From NCBI GenBank assembly GCA_013362785.1, contig JABFVM010000011.1, positions 1-38,223 of the forward strand: 38,223 nt of DNA. Direction: 5' to 3'. Made by a program: the position numbers and the translations under genes. Source of the DNA: Streptomyces sp. (GTDB lineage Bacteria > Actinomycetota > Actinomycetes > Streptomycetales > Streptomycetaceae). Of the stretch, positions 17,008 through 23,990 are shown piece after piece (position 1 is the first letter of the stretch; each line of letters begins with the position of its first letter). The notes beneath the pieces were generated by a model that saw only the letters and a program-made list of their open reading frames with translations, had not been told where the DNA came from and did no database searches.

Positions 17008-17433
17008 TTCTGTCCTGTGCCACGCTGACCGAAAGCTGACGGAAAACTTTCGCCGTAGAGGTCTAGACCGGTGTCGGTGGCGCGCCCGCGTCGGTCGCGT
17101 GTTCCTCCGCCCGGCCTTCGGGAGTCCTCGGGGATGCGAGCGTGCCAGGTCAGCCGGATTTCCCCCGCGGCCTTCCGAATCCGCATTGATTTCAGCCATC
17201 TGAAAACCGCGCAACGGACATCATTCAATGCGGAATAAAATGGTCCGGTCGTGCGGTGAATGGCGTGAATTAAGTGTTGCCGGGAAGTCCCTGCGGCGAA
17301 TCGGGCTGGTAGTTGATTTTTGCTTGTGGGAGGATATTCACAGGGATGGGTGGTCTCGTCCGAAAGGCTGCGTCTGATCGGCTGCCCGTGCCGCGCGAGA
17401 ATCAGCCGCCGAGACTGGGGGACAAGTCGGCTC
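17008..17433. promoter_or_regulatory. AT-richer upstream region of the LAL regulator
   Basis: About 425 bases without a supported gene, much lower in GC than the surroundings, especially 17180-17340. It contains the perfect palindrome GGTCTAGACC (17060-17069), a nested inverted repeat at 17180-17234 (separate entry) and several A/T runs (GGAATAAAATGG, TTGATTTTTGC). In-frame TTG/GTG codons from 17320 on could extend the regulator upstream, so part of this stretch might be translated. Confidence 0.5.
17180..17234. promoter_or_regulatory. Nested inverted repeats upstream of the LAL regulator
   Basis: Outer arms TCCGCATTGA (17180-17189) and TCAATGCGGA (17225-17234), spacer 35 bases. Inside is a second palindrome, TTTCAG-CCAT-CTGAAA (17190-17205). 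The region ends 199 bases before ATG 17434. It could be an operator pair or a leader-RNA structure; no family of site is recognised. Confidence 0.4.
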
Positions 17434-20229
17434 ATGAACTTGGTGGAGCGGGAAAAAGAACTGTCGATCATGGAGGGCATGCTCGACGCGGCCATGACCG
17501 GGCACGGCGGGGTGCTGTGGGTGAGCGGTGCGGTGGCGAGCGGAAAGACGGCGCTGCTCCGCGCCTTCGAAGAGCGGGCGACTGCCGCTGGAGCACTGTT
17601 GTTGCAGGCCACGGCGTCGGACGCGGAGCGCGACATGCCCCTTGGGGTGATGGGGCAGCTGCTGCTCGGAATGGGGGCGCCGCACGAGGGTGTCGCCGGC
17701 GCCGCGCGGTCGCCGGACGGTGCCGCGCTTCCCGCGGTGGTGGTCACGGAACTGTGCGGGATTGTCCTCGAAAAGGCAAGGGAAAAGCCCGTGATACTCA
17801 TCGTCGATGATGTGCATCACGTTGATCCGTATTCGGTTGAGTGTCTGTTCTATCTGGCGCGCAGGCTGACCAGAAAACGCATTCTCATGGTCCTCGCGGA
17901 GAGTGGCGGCGAGTTAAACGACAGCACCCGCGTCCAGGTGGATTTTCTCCGCCTTCCGGGCTGCCGCAATATCCGGCTCGGCCCGCTGACCCGACGCGGT
18001 GTCGGCGACATGATCGGTGTCCATGGCGGGGAACGGTGGCGGACGCGCGCGCTCGTCACCCATCTGCACCGGACCGGTGGCGGCAATCCCCTGCTGACGA
18101 AGGCCCTCCTGGAGGACACGGCCGCGTCGCTCGCCGACGGCGCCGCGCACGAACCCGACGCGTGCGTGCCGGGCGAGTCCTACGAGCGTGCCGTCACCGC
18201 CTGCCTCTACCGAGGCGACCCCGCGCTGCGGCACATCGCTCGGGCGCTCGCCGTACTCGGTCCTCAGGCCGCGCCCGCCGAACTGGCCGAAGTCCTGGGC
18301 ACCGGCCGCGAGTCGGTGCACCGCGGCCTCTCCGCCCTCGGCACCAGCGGGCTGCTCGGCACCGGCTGGTTCCGGCACGAGGCGGGCCGCTGCGCGGTGC
18401 TGCGCGGCATGGAACCCGCCGACCGGGCCCGCCTGGAGGCCCGCGTCGCCACCGTGCTGCACGAGCACGGCAGGTCCGCGACCGTCGTCGCCCGGCATCT
18501 GATGCTCGCCGAGCGCGTCGACGACGTATGGGCGCTGCCGACCCTGCTGGAGGCGGCAGACCGGGCGCTGGCCGACGACGACGTCACCCTGGCGCTGTCC
18601 TGTCTGCGCGCCGCCCGTGATCTGTGCACCGACGAGGGGCGCGCCCTGGACATCAGGGCCGCGCTGACCCGGGCCGCCTGGCGGGTCAACCCGGCCATCG
18701 GCACCCGCTACCTGCCCGAACTCACGACCGCCGCCCTGGCGGGCCGCCTCGGACCCCGGCACTGCGCCGAACTGGCCGGCCATCTCCTCTGGTTCGGCCA
18801 GGTCGACCAGGCGCTCGCCGTCCTGCACACCGCTCAGCGCGGCGGCGCGGGCACGGGACTGCGCCACCGGCTCGACGACATCCGGCTGTGGATGGCCCGC
18901 ACCTACCCCGGACTGCCCCGCGCCCGCCGGGCCGAACGCGCCGACCCCGGCGGTGCGGTGCGGCGCGTGGTCCCCTCCCCGCGCAGCGTCCATGACCGGG
19001 TGGCGACCCTGGCGCAGGCGGCGTCCGACCCCACCAGGGACGACGTCGTGGTCCGGGCGGAACAGATCCTCCAGGGCACCCGCCTCGACGACCACACGGT
19101 CCCCTCGCTGGTCACCACCCTGGATTCGCTCGTGCTCGCCGACCACCTCGACGAGGCGGCGTACTGGTGCGAGACGCTCCTCAAGGAGGCCACCGAGCGC
19201 GGCGCCCCCATGTGGCAGGCCCGGTTCGCGTCCGTCAAGGCCCGGATAGAGGTGCGCCTCGGCGGGCTGACCGCCGCCGAGGAGTCCGCGCGCACGGCGA
19301 ACGCCCTGGTACCCGCCGAAGGCTGGGGAGTCGCCCTCGCGTCGCTCGTCGCGGTCGCCGTCTATGTGAACACCGCCATGGGCCGGCTCGGCGAGGCGGC
19401 CGACCGGCTCAGCGTGCCGGTCACCGAGGCGGCGTTCCAGACCCCCGACGGACTGCTCTACCTGTGGGCGCGCGGCTGCTACTACCTCGCGGCCGGACGC
19501 CCCTACGCGGCGCTCGACGACTTCCGCGCCTGTGGCGACACCATGACCGGCTGGGGCCTCGACCTGCCCGCCCTGGTGCCCTGGCGCACCGACGCCGCCC
19601 TCGCCCACCTGGCGCTCGGCGACGAACGCCGCGCCCGCGCCCTGGCGGAGGAACAGCTCGCACTGGTCGGCCCCGGCGCCGCATGGACGCGCGGAGTGTC
19701 GCTGCGGGTCCTCTCCCGCACCCTCGCCCCGGCCCGCCGCCTGCCGCTGCTGGGCGAGGCCGTCGAGATCCTGCGGGAGACCGGGCACCGGCTCGAACTC
19801 GTCCGGGCGACCGGCGAGTTGGCGCGTGCCCACCGCGAACTCGGCGACCCGGGGCAGGCCCGCGCGCTCGCCCGCAGAGCACGCCAGCTGGCCGGCGAGT
19901 GCGGCGTACCGGTCCCCGAGGCGCCGCCCTCCCACACCGGCACGCCCGCCGCGCAGGACGGCGCGGGCACGTCCCGGAGCCGACAGCACCCGGTCGAACT
20001 CAGCGACGCGGAGCTGCGCGTGGCGACGCTCGCCGCCCGGGGACTCACCAACCGGGAGATCGCCGCCAAGCTGTTCATCACGGTGAGCACCGTCGAACAG
20101 CACCTCACGCGCGCGTACCGAAAACTGGACGTCCAGCGCCGCACCGACCTGATGGACAAGATCGCCTCCGCGCCCGACCCCGACCAGGGCCCGGAACACC
20201 GTCACCGCGCGGAGCGCCACCCGGCGTGA
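17434..20229 (+). CDS. LAL-family LuxR transcriptional regulator with in-frame TTA codon
   Basis: A 931-residue regulator of the large ATP-binding LuxR type, usually a cluster activator. The start chosen is ATG 17434 (MNLVEREKELSIMEGML, the normal LAL opening); TTG/GTG codons back to 17320 are in frame but give untypical sequence. Walker A is GAVASGKT (Lys38), Walker B PVILIVDDVHHVD (Asp125/Asp126). The middle is a long helical repeat region. The LuxR helix-turn-helix is at about 854-910: LSDAELRVATLAARGLTNRE, then KLFITVSTVEQHL and AYRKLDV. Leu161 is coded by TTA (17914-17916), so full-length protein should need the bldA leucyl-tRNA. The first about 200 codons are clearly AT-richer than the rest. 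LAL regulators occur in the teicoplanin cluster and other peptide clusters. Confidence 0.93.
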   Translation: MNLVEREKELSIMEGMLDAAMTGHGGVLWVSGAVASGKTALLRAFEERATAAGALLLQATASDAERDMPLGVMGQLLLGMGAPHEGVAGAARSPDGAALPAVVVTELCGIVLEKAREKPVILIVDDVHHVDPYSVECLFYLARRLTRKRILMVLAESGGELNDSTRVQVDFLRLPGCRNIRLGPLTRRGVGDMIGVHGGERWRTRALVTHLHRTGGGNPLLTKALLEDTAASLADGAAHEPDACVPGESYERAVTACLYRGDPALRHIARALAVLGPQAAPAELAEVLGTGRESVHRGLSALGTSGLLGTGWFRHEAGRCAVLRGMEPADRARLEARVATVLHEHGRSATVVARHLMLAERVDDVWALPTLLEAADRALADDDVTLALSCLRAARDLCTDEGRALDIRAALTRAAWRVNPAIGTRYLPELTTAALAGRLGPRHCAELAGHLLWFGQVDQALAVLHTAQRGGAGTGLRHRLDDIRLWMARTYPGLPRARRAERADPGGAVRRVVPSPRSVHDRVATLAQAASDPTRDDVVVRAEQILQGTRLDDHTVPSLVTTLDSLVLADHLDEAAYWCETLLKEATERGAPMWQARFASVKARIEVRLGGLTAAEESARTANALVPAEGWGVALASLVAVAVYVNTAMGRLGEAADRLSVPVTEAAFQTPDGLLYLWARGCYYLAAGRPYAALDDFRACGDTMTGWGLDLPALVPWRTDAALAHLALGDERRARALAEEQLALVGPGAAWTRGVSLRVLSRTLAPARRLPLLGEAVEILRETGHRLELVRATGELARAHRELGDPGQARALARRARQLAGECGVPVPEAPPSHTGTPAAQDGAGTSRSRQHPVELSDAELRVATLAARGLTNREIAAKLFITVSTVEQHLTRAYRKLDVQRRTDLMDKIASAPDPDQGPEHRHRAERHPA

Positions 20230-20595
20230 GAGGTTCGGGAAGAGGAGTCCTTCGGTCATCGGCGAGGTCACAACTCCCTGCGCGAGGTCACCACCGCCTG
20301 CCTGCCGGGCGGGCGTTGCGGTCGGTTCCGCTCCGGTTGTTCTACGGGGCGGGCGGTCACAGCGCGGTCCGAAAGCGCGCCCGGGTCACAGGAGTCGACG
20401 GGGTACCACAGCCGGTCCCCGGGACTCCGGCCGGCGGCCGATCTGCCCTGATCCGGGCCTGTGGACGGGCGGTTCGCGCCGGTACGCTGCGATCTGCGCC
20501 CGGCGGGCTGTGACCGGTGCGTGACGGGGGATCGGGCAGTCTCGTGCGGCGTGATCAGGGGGGCCGCCCGGCCCGGCCGGACGCGAGGAGTGTCG
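20230..20595. promoter_or_regulatory. Intergenic region with direct repeat GCGAGGTCAC upstream of the two-component genes
   Basis: 366 bases with no supported gene. It holds an exact direct repeat GCGAGGTCAC at 20262-20271 and 20282-20291, period 20 bases (about two helical turns), as expected for a tandem-binding response regulator. GAGGAG at 20585-20590 is the ribosome site of the response regulator. No clear terminator follows the LAL gene and I see no convincing -10/-35 pair. Confidence 0.45.
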
Positions 20596-21249
20596 ATGAG
20601 GGTGCTGGTGGTCGAGGACCACGCCGAACTCGCCCAGTCCGTGGCGCGGGTGCTGCGCCGCGAGGGCATGGCCGTGGACGTCACCTACGACGGCACGGAC
20701 GCGCTGGAGCGCACGTCGGTCGTCGACTACGACGTCGTCGTCCTCGACCGGGACCTGCCCGGCATACACGGTGACGAGGTGTGCAGCCGGCTCGCCGACC
20801 AGCCCGTCCACGCCCGGGTGCTGATGCTGACCGCGTCCAGCACCATCGCCGACCGCGTCGAGGGCCTGAGCCTCGGCGCGGACGACTACCTGCCCAAGCC
20901 CTTCGCCTACGCCGAACTCGTCGCCCGCATCCGCGCCCTCGGCCGCCGCTCCCAGCCGGCCGTACCGCCCGTCCTCGTCCACGGCGATCTGCGCCTCGAC
21001 CCGGCACGACGGATCGCGACCCGCGCCGCCCGGCGTCTCGCGCTCACCCCGAAGGAACTCGCCGTCCTGGAGTACCTGCTCGCGGCCCAGGGACGGGTGG
21101 TGTCGGCGGAGGAACTGCTGGAACGCGTCTGGGACGAGGCCACCGACCCCTTCACCACCACCGTCAAGGCGACCATCAACCGGCTGCGCCCCAAGCTCGG
21201 CGAACCGCCGCTGATCGAGACCGTCCCCCGCGGCGGCTACCGGATCTGA
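20596..21249 (+). CDS. OmpR-family response regulator
   Basis: 217 residues from ATG 20596 (GAGGAG upstream). Receiver domain 1-118: acidic pair VVEDH (Glu7/Asp8), phospho-acceptor Asp51 in VVLDRDLPG, Thr79 in LMLTA and Lys101 in LPKPF. The C-terminal winged helix is of OmpR/PhoB type (RRLALTPKELAVLEYLLAAQ, VSAEELLERVWDEATDPFTT, VKATINRLRPKLG, ETVPRGGYRI). The sensor kinase gene follows after 6 bases. In glycopeptide clusters a VanR/VanS-like pair often sits beside the StrR and LAL regulators. No vanHAX-like genes are in this window, so a resistance role is only a possibility. Confidence 0.94.
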   Translation: MRVLVVEDHAELAQSVARVLRREGMAVDVTYDGTDALERTSVVDYDVVVLDRDLPGIHGDEVCSRLADQPVHARVLMLTASSTIADRVEGLSLGADDYLPKPFAYAELVARIRALGRRSQPAVPPVLVHGDLRLDPARRIATRAARRLALTPKELAVLEYLLAAQGRVVSAEELLERVWDEATDPFTTTVKATINRLRPKLGEPPLIETVPRGGYRI

Positions 21250-21255
21250 GGCACC

Positions 21256-22533
21256 ATGCGACTTCCCAAGCCCGCCGCCCCGCCGCTCGCCGGCGCCGCC
21301 CGCCTCCTCGCCGCCGCCGTACGCCGGCTGACACCCCGCCGGGTCCGGATGCGCCTCACCCTGCTGTACGGCGTGCTCTTCGTCGTCTCCGGCGCGGTAC
21401 TGCTCGCCATCACCTACCTGCTCGTCACACACGCCTCGTCGAACGTCATCGTCGGCAGGGAGGGCGGCGACGTGTCCCGCACGACCCGGGACCCCGGCTC
21501 CGGCCCCTCCCTCGGCCTGACCGACGGCACCCCGCCCGGCCTGGACGCCGGCATGGGGAACCTGCGCGAACACGCCTACCGCCAGCACCAACAGGGGCTG
21601 GAGAACCTGCTGGTGCAGGCCGGCATAGCCCTCGCCATCATGGCGGTGATCTCCATTGTGCTCGGCTGGCTGGTCGCCGGACGGGTGCTACGGCCGCTGC
21701 GCACCATGACCGGCACCATCCGCCGTATCTCCGCACGCAATGTGCACGAGCGCCTCGCCGTCGCCGGGCCCGCCGACGAACTGAAGGACCTCGCCGACAC
21801 CGTCGACGGACTCCTCGGCCGGCTGGAAGTCGCGCTCGACTCCCATCGGCGCTTCGTCGCCAACGCCGCGCACGAACTGCGCACCCCGCTCACCCTGGAG
21901 CACGCGCTGGTGGAGGAGTCGCTCATGGACCGCGACGCCACCGTGGACTCCTACCGCTCCAACATGGAGCGCCTGCTGGCGAGCAGTCAGCAGCAGGCGC
22001 GTCTGCTGGAGTCGCTGCTCACCCTGTCCAGCAGCGAGCGCGGACTGGACCGCCGGGAGGCCGTCGACCTCGCCGACGCCGCCGAGCAGGCGGTCGCCAT
22101 CCCGCGCCCCGACGCCGCACAGCGCGACCTCGACGTGCGGATCAGGACGGCGCCCGCCCCCGTGACGGGCGACGCCGCACTCGTGCAGCGACTGGTGGCC
22201 AACCTCGTCGACAACGCCGTGGACTACAACGTCCCCGGCGGACATGTGCAGATCACCACGGCCACCCGGGGCAGGCACGCCGTGGTGCGGGTCGCCAACA
22301 CCGGGCCCGAGGTCCCGCCGGACCAGGTCGAGCGGCTCTTCGAGCCCTTCCAGCGGCTCGGCCGCACCGCGGGCGGCGGCCATCACGGGCTGGGCCTGTC
22401 CATCGTCCGCACCATCGCCACCGCCCACGACGCCGTGCTCACCGCCCGCGCACGACCGGGCGGCGGACTGGTCGTCGAAGTCGCCTTCCCGGTACGGAAG
22501 GACGCCCCGGTCCCGTCCCTCGCCCAGGCATGA
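21256..22533 (+). CDS. Membrane sensor histidine kinase
   Basis: 425 residues, partner of the preceding response regulator. Two membrane helices (about 34-57 and 119-142) enclose an external loop of about 60 residues that is Gly/Pro-rich and has no known sensor fold. Then come a HAMP linker (VAGRVLRPLRTMTGTIRRIS), the H box FVANAAHELRTPL with phospho-accepting His206, and the N box LVANLVDNAVDYN (Asn320). Later ATP-lid and G motifs include RLFEPFQRLG and GLGLSIVRTIA. The protein ends soon after the catalytic domain. The small loop suggests sensing in or near the membrane rather than by a large external domain; the signal is unknown. Confidence 0.94.
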   Translation: MRLPKPAAPPLAGAARLLAAAVRRLTPRRVRMRLTLLYGVLFVVSGAVLLAITYLLVTHASSNVIVGREGGDVSRTTRDPGSGPSLGLTDGTPPGLDAGMGNLREHAYRQHQQGLENLLVQAGIALAIMAVISIVLGWLVAGRVLRPLRTMTGTIRRISARNVHERLAVAGPADELKDLADTVDGLLGRLEVALDSHRRFVANAAHELRTPLTLEHALVEESLMDRDATVDSYRSNMERLLASSQQQARLLESLLTLSSSERGLDRREAVDLADAAEQAVAIPRPDAAQRDLDVRIRTAPAPVTGDAALVQRLVANLVDNAVDYNVPGGHVQITTATRGRHAVVRVANTGPEVPPDQVERLFEPFQRLGRTAGGGHHGLGLSIVRTIATAHDAVLTARARPGGGLVVEVAFPVRKDAPVPSLAQA

Positions 22534-22784
22534 CGAACACCGGACGGGAATCACCCCGATAGGGGGCGGGCGGGAATGCCCCGTAGGGGGCGGTAGGGGT
22601 GTCCAAGCCCGGAAAGCCGTTGTTAAGGTCGCCATGCGAACCGGTAAGTGGCAATGGGCACGAGCAGGATTCAGAGACTCGGTGAAACGTTCTGCCACGG
22701 ATTCGGCGTGGCCTGCGACGGCGGGAATGACGGGTTCCCTCCGTATGCGCGAGGAGCGGGACCGAGTCACTAGGGGGAATTGAG
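22534..22784. promoter_or_regulatory. StrR-type gene upstream region with CCCC-GGGG repeats
   Basis: Holds two direct repeats of about 25 bases (22545-22570 and 22571-22593). Each begins CGGGAAT and carries a small palindrome, CCCCGATAGGGG in the first and CCCCGTAGGGG in the second. The rest is AT-richer and probably holds the promoter; TTGTTA at 22620-22625 could be a -35 with a poor -10 (GGTAAG, 17 bases on). No terminator is seen after the kinase gene. Confidence 0.45.
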
Positions 22785-23762
22785 TTGGCTATACCTGGCC
22801 ACCCGCGCATCGATCGACTCATGGTTGTCGAAGTCGAGATCAGTTCTTTGTCCACGGGCGACTCGCCAAGGCTCTCCGGAGCCGATCAGGCACATGTGGA
22901 AGCCCTGGCGGCGGTACAGACACCGCTGCCCCCGATCACCGTGCACCGCCCGACGATGCGGATCATCGACGGGGTGCACCGAGTACGCGCCGCCCAGTCC
23001 CGCGGCCAGAGCAAGATCGCGGCCAAGTTCTTCGACGGCGACACCGCCGACGCGTTCGTCCTGGCCGTGGAGTCCAACATCGCCCACGGGCTGCCGTTGA
23101 CCACCGCGGACCGCAAACGCGCCGCGGACCGGATCATCAGCAGCCACCCGCAGTGGTCGGACCGCATGATCGCCTCGGTCACCGGCGTCGCGCCGGGAAC
23201 CGTCGCCGAGATACGCCGGCGCTCGCACGACGGCGCGGCGGGGCGGACGAGCAGGATCGGCCAGGACGGCCGGGTCCGCCCGGTCAGCGGCGCCGAGGGC
23301 CGCAGGCTGGCCAGCGAGATCATCGCCGAGAACCCGAGCCTGTCGCTGCGTCAGGTGGCCCGGGCCGCCAGCATCTCGCCCGAGACCGTCCGCGACGTAC
23401 GCAACCGCATGATGCGCGGAGAGGACCCGCAGCCGCAGGGCCGACGGCAGAACCAGCGCGCGGAGACCGCGGGCCGCGGGCCACTCGGGCCCGTCGGCGT
23501 GCCCCCGCGCGCCTCGGCCCAGGACCGGGCCGCACTCGTGGAGCGCCTCAAGGCGGACCCGGCGCTGCGGTTCAGCGAGACCGGACGCACCCTGCTGCGG
23601 CTGCTCAACCTCCACACCCTCGACACCGAGGAATGGGAGCGCATCGTCGACCGGGTACCGCCGCACTGCGGCGGCGTCGTCGCCCACCTCGCCAAGGAAT
23701 GCGCCGAGATGTGGGCGGAGTTCGCGGAACGCGTCCAGCGCAAGGTCGCCGAGACGGCATAG
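22785..23762 (+). CDS. StrR/Bbr-type ParB-like pathway-specific regulator
   Basis: 325 residues of the StrR family (StrR, Bbr, Tei15*, Dbv4), positive regulators of aminoglycoside and glycopeptide clusters. The start is TTG 22785, supported by GGGGGA (22773-22778) at 6-base spacing; an ATG at 22821 has no such site. The ParB-like N-terminus shows VEISSL, PPITVHRP and the ParB box RIIDGVHRVRAA (59-70), then ESNIAHGLPLTTADRKRAA. A helix-turn-helix lies at about 122-146 (WSDRMIASVTGVAPGTVAEI) and a second similar one at about 174-210 ([21 protein letters not shown]). Its presence beside Hpg-loading NRPS genes points to a glycopeptide-type cluster. I found no match to the StrR/Bbr palindrome in nearby gaps. 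Confidence 0.93.
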   Translation: MAIPGHPRIDRLMVVEVEISSLSTGDSPRLSGADQAHVEALAAVQTPLPPITVHRPTMRIIDGVHRVRAAQSRGQSKIAAKFFDGDTADAFVLAVESNIAHGLPLTTADRKRAADRIISSHPQWSDRMIASVTGVAPGTVAEIRRRSHDGAAGRTSRIGQDGRVRPVSGAEGRRLASEIIAENPSLSLRQVARAASISPETVRDVRNRMMRGEDPQPQGRRQNQRAETAGRGPLGPVGVPPRASAQDRAALVERLKADPALRFSETGRTLLRLLNLHTLDTEEWERIVDRVPPHCGGVVAHLAKECAEMWAEFAERVQRKVAETA

Positions 23763-23824
23763 CGCCGGAACGGAGTGTCCAACCGACCGATTCGCACGGT
23801 CGGACAGCGTTTCTCCGGTGAATT

Positions 23825-23859
23825 CGAGCACCCGGGAATCAGAAGTTCCCGGGTGCTCG
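23825..23859. terminator. Hairpin terminator after the StrR-type regulator
   Basis: Perfect 14-bp stem: CGAGCACCCGGGAA (23825-23838), 7-base loop TCAGAAG, TTCCCGGGTGCTCG (23846-23859), followed by GGCATGCCCTTTCC. It lies 62 bases after the stop and implies that the exporter gene has its own promoter in the following AT-richer 130 bases. Confidence 0.88.
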
Positions 23860-23990
23860 GGCATGCCCTTTCCCGGTAATCGAGTAATCGAATTGCCCAC
23901 CGTCCGCCCTGGTCGGCGAAAAACCAGAACGGTAGTGTCCTGGTACATGTGAAGCCGATGGAATGACGTATCCCAGGAGGTTTCCGTCGC

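Noticed and set aside
20596..22533. Calling the two-component pair VanR/VanS
   Set aside because: The motifs show only a generic OmpR-type pair and there are no vanHAX-like genes in the window; position in the cluster is suggestive but not enough.
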